Assembly: GCA_002363155.1 (NCBI GenBank)
Contig: DEWH01000013.1
Span: 23,365-87,364 of the forward strand
Length of the DNA stretch: 64,000 nucleotides
Source: Ruminococcaceae bacterium UBA3215
Lineage (GTDB): Bacteria > Bacillota > Clostridia > Oscillospirales > Ruminococcaceae
Direction of reading: 5' to 3'
In this document: positions 45,801 through 53,299 of the stretch, piece by piece
Layout: each line of letters opens with the position of its first letter
Numbering within the stretch: position 1 is the first letter of the stretch
Notes under the pieces: model-generated
Told to the model about the DNA's origin: nothing
What the model saw: the letters and a program-made list of their open reading frames with translations, nothing else
Database searches by the model: none
Translations under genes and position numbers: made by a program

Positions 45801-46009
45801 CCTATACCGAGCAGACTGCCCAACGCGTTAAGCACCGGAGCGAGTGCCCTGCCGTGCGGCACAAATTCTCCGACAGCGGCTACGCCTGTGTCCCACACCA
45901 CCTTGCCGGGGTCTGTCGCCGAAGCCGGTGCCGAAAGTCCCGCCGCGCTCGTAACGAGCATTGTTACCGACAGGAATATGCTTGCAATTCTGTGTTTCAG
46001 TTTTATCAT
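42827..46009 (-). CDS. Large secreted protein with coiled coil, Ig-like repeats and two FN3 domains
   Basis: 1060 residues. Signal peptide at 1-31 (HRIASIFLSVTMLVTSAAGL then SAPASA). Residues about 58-125 form a coiled coil (MEKLKEVCKKIDGLSNDIKN, MNTRLDELDRRISDIDAKLN). Residues 130-550 are unrecognised, rich in Tyr and Asp. Three modules between about 570 and 880 each end in an S-D/N-W motif (VSYSDWIEL, VAFSNWIDV, YVSDWYEI), like Y_Y_Y/Ig-type repeats. After a Ser/Thr linker (about 880-900), two FN3 domains reach the C-terminus (ITVSWDKINGAEKYTLYVKK; VILKWAKVPDATKYRVYRYT). No LPXTG or dockerin. AAAGGAT precedes the ATG. Probably adhesive or pore/toxin-like; function unknown. Confidence 0.85.
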   Translation of the reverse strand: MIKLKHRIASIFLSVTMLVTSAAGLSAPASATDPGKVVWDTGVAAVGEFVPHGRALAPVLNALGSLLGIGGTSAEMEKLKEVCKKIDGLSNDIKNFRADMNTRLDELDRRISDIDAKLNKIQNEIFISGVGSELDTLHTQIAGGMGKLGIAAQVDQIYSDQTMDANVKAIETAYLIGGNKEWNETQNALFRLKNISDLVGGKTYRDTNGRNLYQVLYDDIVPDCMFTGEVYDTMEPYIDRVMSEYFYTLTVLTQCLSASLAVSQMSDEQVHAYGDAVYQRYLSCKSPTSLVKQQIDGLSSQLLDATSPNSIISLYAIFKYKKENDRLVYINRGTTEIQLEKDLAEHKSGESIWWYTGREKGIDYLDNDSIIYFFQFNKDFPMTEPKLNKYYKEHKEFIESSDKLAPSDIKNIYDYFLPKNISFMDYLGQLGFSTDDYKSDGSYFPVSTAKGSSAYVNKKMKPDGALYISYLNIYYDSFDPRKSGDNPLTRNIIGYKQTYSYTLNFLSWKTYWTKKWYADIILGLKKSTSGRNWMPATAAEIYPPTVRIAPCTPYSVYTHYGFNLYTYFDVYITENGSPERKIDVNKDDDYNNYGFEVMEASTGKVSIKYDKQIWFSDDAENGTYHIRAWYKDKHGRVSYSDWIELEFMRNGHDYKAYLDNNNAFYHIKNYIEPAKSTEFNFTVKETILSNSELIEKTRDKNWVYQNYKVEWQYYLPQDGIETMITVARGINFSKEGIYKVRVKITASDGTVAFSNWIDVKTSNYKKALSYTVTGSFTGIVGADPELVENAGEGDNGFNVSVPDEVGYYLWEALETDGIIITELGLVSFTKPGTYHVRIVSGLGDYVSDWYEITARYPYTPLQPSFVPSSTSSTTTSVSSDTSAQAETAAAKPVLRVSAADDHSITVSWDKINGAEKYTLYVKKGDSYTKVVETQKTKVRIVKTTNNRTYEYMLRWTKGGVESLENDAPTASVKIYWKPAVKASSADGKVILKWAKVPDATKYRVYRYTNGKLAKIADTEANAVRLKNVTAGKTYKYAVKAYVDGKWTKVTSSDIVSVKVK

Positions 46010-46607
46010 CGTCTTATCCTTTCATAAAGTTTAATCAAAAAACGTGACAGCTTGTATGTATTATACAGCAGTCACGGGTATCATGATCCTGATTCGATTC
46101 AGATTTATAAAAAGGCAGAGCTGCCTCTGTTTTCTTACTGTGTTTTGCGTTTTGAGCGAGTCTGACAGGAAGCATAATATCAATGTCTATCTGTAAATTA
46201 CAGATGCGGTACACAGTATATTATATCACATCGCAGGCGGCTTGTAAAGTGTTTTTTTCTGATATTGAGCCGTATAGACAGGGATAATGCTTGCTGCTGC
46301 CGACTGCTGTCGGTTCGGCTCAATATCCGGGGAAGAGCGTTTCGTAAGGTTTGCAGGGTTTGTTTATTATTCAATTTGCATGCTGTGCCAATTACATTGT
46401 GTATGCCTATCCGACAGACGGATCCCTTCACTTAATGCTGCCGGATAACAGCAAAATACCGCCTTGCAAGTAATTGCAGAACGGTATTTTTTGAGAGAAT
46501 ATAAATCATAATGCGAAGGTCTTTTGCAGCTTGGATCGTGATGCTTTCCGTGGAACCGCTCACGGAAAACAGCACCAGAAATCATTATATCGGGAAGGAA
46601 TACACAT
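46010..46607. other. Intergenic region with hairpins
   Basis: No gene is convincing. It should hold the promoter of the secreted protein (T- and A-rich sequence around 46030-46060) and the terminator of the methyltransferase operon: AATACCG(C)CTTGCAA/TTGCAGAACGGTATTTTTT at 46453-46492, plus a second hairpin TTTCCGTG/CACGGAAA near 46547-46567. Two copies of a phrase GCCGTATAGAC / GGTTCGGCTCAATATC around 46265-46330 suggest degraded repeat sequence. Confidence 0.5.
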
Positions 46608-47387
46608 TCACCACTTGAACACGGCAAGTCTGTTATTCATGTTCTTTCCGATCACAGCAAAGAGCTTTCCTCTTACAGTATATTTCTTCATTTCCTCGTT
46701 ATAGCTCGTTTCGGAAACGACCGACATGCGCGGCTCCAGCGGGATATACTCTTCCGCGGACTTGGTACCCCACCCGAATTTCGCGTTGGTGTGCTTCACC
46801 GCGTCATGGTGCTTGCTGTTTTTCTCCAGAATCGGGCAGTGGAGTTCAGCAAGCAGATAGCCGTGCTCAAAGCTGTCGCACAGCATATTGAGACAGGTCT
46901 TGACCTGCTCCTTTGAGAAATATTCGAGTACGCCCTCCATGACTATTATGTTCATTCCGGCTTTCGGGAGCGCTTTTGTCCATTCGCCGTCCAGAGCGCT
47001 TCCGTCGAGCATTGTGCAGCGTTCCCTGTCCTGATAGACTTTACGTCTTACCGCGATCTGATCGGGAAGATCGACATCATACCAGACGAGCTTCCCGTTA
47101 TCGACCTGAGAAAATTTATCATCAAATCCACAGCCGAGATTTACACAAAGCGCGTCGGGATACTTTTTCAGCAGATCCTGCAGTTCGCGCCGGAACATGA
47201 TAGTTCTTGCCACAACTCCCTCGTGTGACATGAACGGATCATACTTACTAACATCGACGCCGAGAGTGTCGATGATCTCTTTTGCTTTCAGATCCTTTAT
47301 TCTCGCATTCGGACGGGAAGTCTCGCTCGCCTTTATTGCAAGCGGAATAAGCGCTGTTTCCTGAATGTCTCCGAATTTAAGTTCCAT
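46608..47387 (-). CDS. Class I SAM methyltransferase, leucine carboxyl methyltransferase (PPM1) family
   Basis: 259 residues from ATG 47387 (GGAGG seven bases upstream). Seen: VARTIMFRRELQDLLKKYPD, SAM loop ALCVNLGCGFDDKFSQVDNG (about 79-98), WYDVDLPDQIAVRR and IIVMEGVLEYFSKEQV, the PPM1/LCMT layout shared with polyketide and tetracycline O-methyltransferases. N-terminal ETALIPLAIKASETSRPNAR is also typical. It follows the FtsX-like permease by 55 bases and may be co-transcribed. Methylates a small molecule or a carboxyl group; substrate unknown. Confidence 0.9.
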   Translation of the reverse strand: MELKFGDIQETALIPLAIKASETSRPNARIKDLKAKEIIDTLGVDVSKYDPFMSHEGVVARTIMFRRELQDLLKKYPDALCVNLGCGFDDKFSQVDNGKLVWYDVDLPDQIAVRRKVYQDRERCTMLDGSALDGEWTKALPKAGMNIIVMEGVLEYFSKEQVKTCLNMLCDSFEHGYLLAELHCPILEKNSKHHDAVKHTNAKFGWGTKSAEEYIPLEPRMSVVSETSYNEEMKKYTVRGKLFAVIGKNMNNRLAVFKW

Positions 47388-47442
47388 AATGACCTCCGTT
47401 TTGTTAAAATCTTCCGCGTAAAACACATTCCGGCTGTATCAT

Positions 47443-50196
47443 CTATTCCACGTTTTTGAGTGCAAGCACCTTCGGTATGCGCCTTATCCGTATGAAGTCT
47501 ATCACGGTTATTATCATATATGCAGCGAATACAAGAACGAACTCCTTTACAAATCCGCTGAACGGGATAACGAACGCAAAGTACCCGCCGAGCTTCATCA
47601 GCAGCACGCCCCAAACCACGCACATTGCCTCATAGCCTATGAATATCGCCGCAAACTCGGTAACAAACACAACGAGTGCTGTCGTCACCAGATACAGCGA
47701 AGCGATCTCTCTGCTGCTGTAACCGAGTATCTTTACCATTGAGATAGCCCGCTCATTCTTCTCGATAATGATCTTTGTGAGCAGGTACAGTATTATCGCC
47801 GCGACGATCACGCACACATACTGGAAATATACCATATACGCGCCCATGGAGTGATCGAGCTGTGCCGCTATTTTCAGCATATCTTCGCCTGTTATGGTCT
47901 TGGCGATGTACTTCTCGTCGATATCGTCGATATGCGCGTCCGACATAAATCCGCTGAATTCGCCGTTCTTGCGTCCGAACTCGGTATTGAACATATCGTT
48001 CGGCATAAACACTGCCAGCGATGCGGAATAATCGTAAATGTCATAGACCTTCCACTTGTACTCCTTATTCTCGTACTTCGCGGAAAGAGTTATAGTGTCG
48101 CCCTTTGCAATGCTGTATTTTTTTGCAAACGCATCGGATATATATACTCCGTCGGCATTGCTGTCGAGCTTTATGTAATTGCTGCCGTCAACGATTCCAT
48201 ATATCGAGATCTCCTCATCGAGGGTATCCGATCTTCTTATCAGAGATTCCATAGAGAACCGTTCAGCGCCCTCGGTCGATGTTTCTATCGGGTTCCCGTC
48301 CTCGTCCTCTGTTGTGAGAAGTATGACCTGTTCGTCCGCAAACATCATATCCGTCATGCTGCCCTGATAGTATTTCAGGGTTTCGGGCATTCCCACAGCC
48401 ATAGAAAGCAGCAGCATCACAAAGCATACACCGACGAATACCATGATGTAGTTCGGGATATTCTGTAAGAATACGCGCATACGGAACCGCGCAAAGAACT
48501 TCCATTTCGGCAGTCTTACGGCTTTTTTGCGCTTTGTCTTTTTCAGATCGTGCCGCAGGAATCTCAGCGGAGACAGCCTTAACATTCTGATTATGACAAT
48601 GAAGTTGATAACGAGCATCAGGATTATCGGGACGACCGTTGTTCTCACGAATGCGTCGGGAGTCCACAGGGTCTCGTATGTCGGCAGGCTGTAGCTGTTA
48701 TAGTACATAGCGGTAACAACGTTCTTGAATAACGTGTAGCCGAGGACATTCCCGACTATCGAAGCGAAGATCACCACAAGCAGCGGTCCGCTCATATAGT
48801 ACCGCACCAGCTCACCTTTTGTGTAGCCCGATGCACGCAGCGTACCTATGACAGACGCTTCCTTTTCGAGCTTTGCAGTAGCCGTGACTGCGAAGATGAA
48901 CGCCAGCACCGCCACAAGTATATACAGCAGTACTCCGCCCATAGCCTCGTCGCTGCCCATATCATTGGGTGCAAACGTTATCGCGTGGTTCGCGTAGGCG
49001 GGAACATAATCCTTTATTTCAGTTTCATTTTCGGTCACAGCGGTCTGAGTGATAAGCACTTTCAGGAAGTTGTCCGAAAGAACTTTTTCTTCAATAACAT
49101 CGGCAGGCTTGTTCTTATACTCAAATGCGTAATTCGCGTGAAGCGGCGCGGAAAGCCTTTCAAATCCCGCTTCCGTTACCATTGCGACATTGAAGGTCAG
49201 AGCGTCGAACATCGTGTCGGTGTTCTTTTCATAAAGCGTAGAATAATCCACAAATGCCGCAAGACCGGTGATCGTGAATTCCGCGTTTCCGGCTTTTATC
49301 CTGTCACCGACTTTGAGTTTCACATTGTCGGCATGCATACGGTCAATGATGATCTCGTCCTCGTTTTCCGGCTTGCGTCCTTCGAGAATATCATACATAT
49401 CTATATCCGTGCGCTCATTGAAAACGCGTATATTTCCGCTGTATGAACCGTCCGCGGGTATCAGCTCGGACTGCTCCTTGTAAAACAGCTCATATATCTT
49501 CACCGGAACCGGAGTGAAATCCTTGTTAAGCTCGTAGCGCTCGGCAAGATCATCATACTTTTCGCTGATCTCCTTGTCGATCTCTTCCTTCGCTTCTTTC
49601 ATCGCGTCGGAAAACGCAGTCTTATAATCGTCGGACTCATACGCCGTTCTGAGCGCTTCTTCAACAGCCTTGTCATAGTTTTCGGACATTGCTGTATCAA
49701 TTGCCTCGTCTATTGCGCTCTGCCGCTGTTCGTCGGAAACTGCCATGCCAATTTCCGCATATCCGGCAAGCTGCTGTTCCACCGCGGCAGTTGCCTGTTC
49801 CGTTATCACAGTCCTGACCTGTTCGCGCACATTTTCCTCAACGGCTTCATTCACGGCTTCGGTTACCTTTTCTTCGGCTTCTTCATAAGCGCGTTCGCGG
49901 AATACGCTTACAACATCGGCTTTCTCACCGGTTTCAAGTGCCGGGATAAGATTGCTGTCAGCCTTTCGGGAAAGCTCGAAATGCCCGCTCTCCTGATGCA
50001 GCTTTTCCACATTGTCAGTGAGCGTGGTCATCATACTGTTGTTGGCAACATACATTCCCGACACGAAGCCTATCGTTACCACGAGCATAATGAATATCAT
50101 CAGATAGCGTTTCCAATCGCTGAGCAGGTCTTTCCATACACGCCTGCCGAGCGGGTTCCGGGGTCTTTTCCCGAAGTGTACGGTATTGTTCCGCAT
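47443..50196 (-). CDS. ABC transporter permease, FtsX/MacB type, with large helical insertion
   Basis: 917 residues. ATG 50196 has AAGGAGG seven bases upstream, 14 bases after the ATPase stop. N-terminal helix (WKRYLMIFIMLVVTIGFVSG, about 22-45), then about 150 residues of strongly charged, probably helical sequence (YEEAEEKVTEAVNEAVEENV, AFSDAMKEAKEEIDKEISEK), a MacB-PCD-like extracellular part, FtsX domain 1 (about 420-560), a second extracellular part (about 620-780) and FtsX domain 2 (about 790-910). Ten or so membrane segments in total. The charged insertion is unusual for bacitracin- or macrolide-type FtsX permeases. Export of peptides or lipoproteins is the family guess. Confidence 0.9.
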   Translation of the reverse strand: MRNNTVHFGKRPRNPLGRRVWKDLLSDWKRYLMIFIMLVVTIGFVSGMYVANNSMMTTLTDNVEKLHQESGHFELSRKADSNLIPALETGEKADVVSVFRERAYEEAEEKVTEAVNEAVEENVREQVRTVITEQATAAVEQQLAGYAEIGMAVSDEQRQSAIDEAIDTAMSENYDKAVEEALRTAYESDDYKTAFSDAMKEAKEEIDKEISEKYDDLAERYELNKDFTPVPVKIYELFYKEQSELIPADGSYSGNIRVFNERTDIDMYDILEGRKPENEDEIIIDRMHADNVKLKVGDRIKAGNAEFTITGLAAFVDYSTLYEKNTDTMFDALTFNVAMVTEAGFERLSAPLHANYAFEYKNKPADVIEEKVLSDNFLKVLITQTAVTENETEIKDYVPAYANHAITFAPNDMGSDEAMGGVLLYILVAVLAFIFAVTATAKLEKEASVIGTLRASGYTKGELVRYYMSGPLLVVIFASIVGNVLGYTLFKNVVTAMYYNSYSLPTYETLWTPDAFVRTTVVPIILMLVINFIVIIRMLRLSPLRFLRHDLKKTKRKKAVRLPKWKFFARFRMRVFLQNIPNYIMVFVGVCFVMLLLSMAVGMPETLKYYQGSMTDMMFADEQVILLTTEDEDGNPIETSTEGAERFSMESLIRRSDTLDEEISIYGIVDGSNYIKLDSNADGVYISDAFAKKYSIAKGDTITLSAKYENKEYKWKVYDIYDYSASLAVFMPNDMFNTEFGRKNGEFSGFMSDAHIDDIDEKYIAKTITGEDMLKIAAQLDHSMGAYMVYFQYVCVIVAAIILYLLTKIIIEKNERAISMVKILGYSSREIASLYLVTTALVVFVTEFAAIFIGYEAMCVVWGVLLMKLGGYFAFVIPFSGFVKEFVLVFAAYMIITVIDFIRIRRIPKVLALKNVE

Positions 50197-50210
50197 ATCA
50201 GACAGCCTCC

Positions 50211-50927
50211 TTACCATTCAAGCTCGTCGGCTGTTATTTTCTGCGTGTTTATATCATCGTGCCTTATCTTTCCGTCGCGAAGCTTTATAACGTGATCTGC
50301 CATGAGCTTTATGGCTTCGTTGTGCGTTACCATGATGACAGTGTTGCCGTACTTTGCGTTGACATCTTCGATAAGGCGGAGTATCTCTTTCGATGTCGTG
50401 TAATCAAGCGCGCCGGTAGGCTCGTCGCAGAGCAGTATGTCCGGATTCTTTACTATCGCTCTGCCGATCGAAACTCTCTGCTGCTGACCGCCGGAGAGCT
50501 GGTTCGGCAGCTTGTGGCGATGCTCGTAAAGTCCGAGTATCTTTAACAGCTCGTCGATATCGAGAGGCTTGTCGGACAGGTATGCGCCTGTTTCGATGTT
50601 CTCCTTGACGTTGAGATTTGGTATAAGGTTGTAGGACTGGAACACATAGCCGAGGTGCTTTCTCCGGTACTGCGTAAGTCCTTTCTCGTCCATTCTGCTG
50701 AGCCTGTCGCCGTTTATGTATATGTCTCCCTCATCGGCGCTGTCGATACCGCCGAGAATGTTCAGCAGGGTGGATTTACCCGATCCGGAGGGTCCGAGCA
50801 GCACGCAGAATTCCCCTTTTGCGACTGTGAAATCAATTCCGCGCAGAACGTCCTGCTTTGTATCGCCGCTGCCGAAGCTCTTTTTCAGATTCTTTACTTC
50901 AAGAAATTTTCTCTCTTCTTCGCTCAT
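50211..50927 (-). CDS. ABC transporter ATPase (LolD/MacB type)
   Basis: 238 residues. Walker A LGPSGSGKSTLLNIL (about 39-53), Q-loop YVFQSYNLIPNL, signature LSGGQQQRVSIGRAI (about 143), Walker B ILLCDEPTGALD, switch VTHNEAI. The sequence EPTGALD and the partner FtsX-type permease place it in the MacB/LolD/BceA group. GGAGAACGG before ATG 50927. First gene of a three-gene operon (ATPase, permease, methyltransferase). Confidence 0.95.
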   Translation of the reverse strand: MSEEERKFLEVKNLKKSFGSGDTKQDVLRGIDFTVAKGEFCVLLGPSGSGKSTLLNILGGIDSADEGDIYINGDRLSRMDEKGLTQYRRKHLGYVFQSYNLIPNLNVKENIETGAYLSDKPLDIDELLKILGLYEHRHKLPNQLSGGQQQRVSIGRAIVKNPDILLCDEPTGALDYTTSKEILRLIEDVNAKYGNTVIMVTHNEAIKLMADHVIKLRDGKIRHDDINTQKITADELEW

Positions 50928-50955
50928 TTCCGTTCTCCTTTATTATTTGCCATAG

Positions 50956-51010
50956 GTTAGCTTTAACTAACTTTGTTTTATATTCTATCACAATTAAGCA
51001 GTATTTTCAA
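50956..51010 (-). promoter_or_regulatory. Promoter and palindromic operator of the ABC/FtsX operon
   Basis: -35 TTGAAA (51010-51005), 17-base spacer, -10 TAGAAT (50987-50982). A perfect-armed palindrome GTTAGTTAAAGCTAAC (50971-50956) lies about 10 bases downstream of the -10, at the start of transcription. This position fits a repressor, for example TetR- or MarR-type; no regulator gene is adjacent. Confidence 0.7.
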
Positions 51011-51357
51011 TCGTCATATTGTATCAATTTTTTTGATGATAAACACACCGTATAGGCAATATTGCGTGAGACAGGCGGAAAAAGGTGATGCTCAGATCAA
51101 GCTTTACACCGTACTCTGTTGGAGCTTTCGCCTTGCCTCTGACTATCGTTCTTTTCTTTGCACTTTAATTATACCACTTTCTTCATCGTTTGGCTATATG
51201 AACGGGTTATTTTGTTTGTAAGGAGAGATTAATCAGAACAATGCCTTATTTTGGGGTAGTTATGAATTATAACTACTGCTTATAAACGTCGGATTTCAAT
51301 TTTTGCCGGTGTTTTTATTATACCACATAATTCCGGCACTTTTCTTGACAAGTACAC
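51011..51357. other. Intergenic region without a recognised gene
   Basis: AT-rich, with several short TATAAT/ATTATACC-like strings. The segment 51060-51160 is more GC-balanced than its surroundings but shows no frame with a ribosome site or recognisable protein; it may be gene debris. Confidence 0.45.
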
Positions 51358-51386
51358 TTGACTTTTTCGCTTCCATATAGTATAAT
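51358..51386 (+). promoter_or_regulatory. Promoter of the second AAA_14 gene
   Basis: -35 TTGACT (51358-51363), 17-base spacer, -10 TATAAT (51381-51386). Transcription would start right at the first of three downstream repeats. Confidence 0.8.
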
Positions 51387-51395
51387 TATCATAAA

Positions 51396-51478
51396 CCTGC
51401 GCATAATGGATTTTTGAGTGTATTATTAACCTGCGTATTCAGGCACTTACAAGCAAGTTAAAGCCTGCGTATTATGGA
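51396..51478 (+). repeat. Three leader repeats at exactly 34-bp period
   Basis: CCTGCGCATAATGGA at 51396, CCTGCGTATTCAGG at 51430 and CCTGCGTATTATGGA at 51464. Starts are exactly 34 bp apart; the bases between are unrelated. They fill the leader between the promoter and the AAA_14 start codon, where a bound protein would block transcription or translation. Confidence 0.8.
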
Positions 51479-51492
51479 AATGAGGCGTTATC

Positions 51493-52851
51493 ATGATACT
51501 GAAACGTAAAATTTACGACAAGCTGCTGACTCTAAAAAACGAGCTGAACGGCAAAAAAGCCTATCTGATCGAGGGGGCAAGACGTATCGGTAAGTCAACG
51601 ATCTGTGAGGAATTCGGCAGAAACGAATATAAGAGCTACATCCTGATCGACTTCGCCAAGTGTCCTGACGAGGTCAAGGATTATTTTGTCAAGCACATGA
51701 ATGACCTTGATACGTTCTTCATGCTGTTATCCACATATTATGGTGTGAAGCTGTATGAGCGTGAGTCGCTTATCATCTTTGACGAGGTGCAGATGTACCC
51801 TAAAGCAAGAGAGTGCGTCAAGTATCTTGTTGCCGACGGCAGATACGACTATATCGAAACAGGTTCTCTGATCTCTATAAAAGAGAACGTCAAGGATATT
51901 GTCATTCCCTCGGAGGAGCGCCACCTCAGTATGTATCCGCTGGATTTTGAGGAGTTCTGTGATGCGCTGGGCGAGGAGCAAATATGCGGTTATATTCGTA
52001 AGTGCTTTGCTGATAGAGTTCCTCTTGAAAATGAGCTGCACCACAAGGCGATGCTCCTGTTCAAGCAGTACATGCTTGTGGGCGGTATGCCGCAGAGTGT
52101 TATAGCTTTCATTGATAGCAGGAAGGACTTCGACAAAGCCGATATCGAAAAGCGTGATATTCTCTCGCTGTACCGCAGTGAAATCTTGAAAATAAGCCGC
52201 AAGTACAGGAGCAAAGTCCTCACCATATTCGATCAGATACCCGGTCTGCTCTCTCAGCACGAAAAACGTGTCGTTTTCAATGATATTTCAGCAGGGAGCA
52301 AGGCAGACCAGTATGAGGAAACGTTCTTCTGGCTGTCGGACTCGATGATCTCCAACGAATGTTTCCTGTGCAATGACCTGAATGTCGGGCTGTCGATCAA
52401 CGAGAACAGAGCGTATGTAAAATGTTATCTCAGCGACACAGGACTGCTTGTCAGCCATGCCTTTGACGAGAACGAACTGCTGGAAGATGAGGTTTACAAG
52501 CAAATACTCGGTGACAAGCTGAACATGAATGAAGGTATGCTTTATGAGAATGCTATCGCCCAGATGCTGACGGCAAACGGACATAAGTTGTATTTCTATA
52601 CGCAGTACAATGCTGAGAAACACCGCAACGATATTGAGATAGACTTTCTGATATCCAACAACAGCAAGCTGAAATACAAGATGTTCCCGATCGAAGTCAA
52701 GTCGGGGAAGAAGTATTCTATCGAGTCTCTCAAACGCTTCAAGGAGAAGTACAAGGCGAGGATTGGAGAGTGCTATGTGATACACCCACGAAATCTCAGC
52801 TTTAAGGAGGACATTGTTTGCATACCGCCTTATATGACGATTTGCTTATAA
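51493..52851 (+). CDS. AAA_14/DUF4143 family ATPase (2)
   Basis: 452 residues. Walker A LIEGARRIGKSTICEEFGRN (about 27-46), Walker B SLIIFDEVQMYPKARECVKY (about 91-110), sensor YIETGSLISIKENVKDIVIP. DUF4143-type middle (YRSEILKISRKYRSKVLTIF, LLSQHEKRVVFNDISAGSKA), then a nuclease-like tail with EGMLYENAIAQMLTANGHKL, EIDFLISNNSKLKYKMFPIE and VKSGKKYSIESLKRFKEKYK: an E...D...ExK arrangement of PD-(D/E)XK nucleases. Only distantly like the other two AAA_14 proteins. Start ATG 51493 lies 14 bases after the third repeat; the ribosome site GAGGCG is weak and touches the repeat. Confidence 0.88.
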   Translation: MILKRKIYDKLLTLKNELNGKKAYLIEGARRIGKSTICEEFGRNEYKSYILIDFAKCPDEVKDYFVKHMNDLDTFFMLLSTYYGVKLYERESLIIFDEVQMYPKARECVKYLVADGRYDYIETGSLISIKENVKDIVIPSEERHLSMYPLDFEEFCDALGEEQICGYIRKCFADRVPLENELHHKAMLLFKQYMLVGGMPQSVIAFIDSRKDFDKADIEKRDILSLYRSEILKISRKYRSKVLTIFDQIPGLLSQHEKRVVFNDISAGSKADQYEETFFWLSDSMISNECFLCNDLNVGLSINENRAYVKCYLSDTGLLVSHAFDENELLEDEVYKQILGDKLNMNEGMLYENAIAQMLTANGHKLYFYTQYNAEKHRNDIEIDFLISNNSKLKYKMFPIEVKSGKKYSIESLKRFKEKYKARIGECYVIHPRNLSFKEDIVCIPPYMTICL

Positions 52852-52883
52852 CAAAAACACCACCGTTCAGGAATGTACCTGAG

Positions 52884-53105
52884 CGGCGGTTTCTTGCCAT
52901 TATCAAAGGATACAGCCACATAACACTGCTTACACCGGAGATAATGCATGAAATTATAGACAGTATTGTTATTCATGCACCGGATAAATCCAGTGGTCAC
53001 AGAAAACAGATGGTTGACATTAACTTCCGGTTCAATGTTCTCAAAGTATCGGCAGTCCTTGACAGAAGAAATTACGACATAAGAACAACGCTGCGTAGTG
53101 CATGA
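52884..53105 (+). pseudogene. C-terminal fragment of a large serine recombinase (DUF4368)
   Basis: The frame continues RRFLAIIKGYSHITLLTPEI then MHEIIDSIVIHAPDKSSGHR and KQMVDINFRFNV. This is the C-terminal tail of TnpX-like large serine recombinases (LTPE...HAPDKSSGxRxQxxxIxxxF). No catalytic domain, start or ribosome site is present. A scar of a conjugative transposon or similar element. A hairpin CCACCGTTCAGG/CCTGAGCGGCGG (about 52861-52889) after the AAA_14 stop overlaps its left edge. Confidence 0.75.
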
Positions 53106-53158
53106 CTATCGTCATCATTGAGCTTTACGTCTGCGAGGCAGATAATAATCATACTGTT
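53105..53158 (-). pseudogene. Fragment of a Uma2-type gene
   Basis: About 18 codons on the minus strand, including VKLNDDDS. The nucleotides share a run of at least 20 identical bases (centred on CGTCATCATTGAGCTTTAC) with the complete Uma2 gene at 54662-55216, where they encode STYVKLNDDDIVQPD. A piece of a second copy, lying between the recombinase scar and the third AAA_14 gene. Confidence 0.65.
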
Positions 53159-53178
53159 GTTTATCAGTGCGAAAAAAA

Positions 53179-53289
53179 TGCGTATATCCGCAAAAATATT
53201 GCGTATATTATTGACAATAGATAAAATATGTGATAAAATAAGTTATAATCAAGGGCTGCAAAAATGCGGATAAACGCAAAAATATTGCG
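53179..53289 (+). repeat. Two 25-bp repeats flanking the third AAA_14 promoter
   Basis: Copies at 53179-53203 and 53265-53289 (86 bp apart) each consist of TGCG-N6-CGCA followed by AAAAATATTGCG; about 21 of 25 bases agree. The first half of each copy is an inverted repeat. The promoter TTGACA (53211-53216), 17 bases, TAAAAT (53234-53239) lies between them, and the second copy abuts the ribosome site. Confidence 0.8.
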
Positions 53290-53299
53290 AGGTGATATC

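Noticed and set aside
51040..51230. Small coding frame of about 80 codons in the gap before the second AAA_14 gene
   Set aside because: No ribosome site and no recognisable protein; composition looks non-coding.
51396..51478. CRISPR array
   Set aside because: Only three short imperfect repeats with 19-base spacers in a gene leader, and no cas genes.
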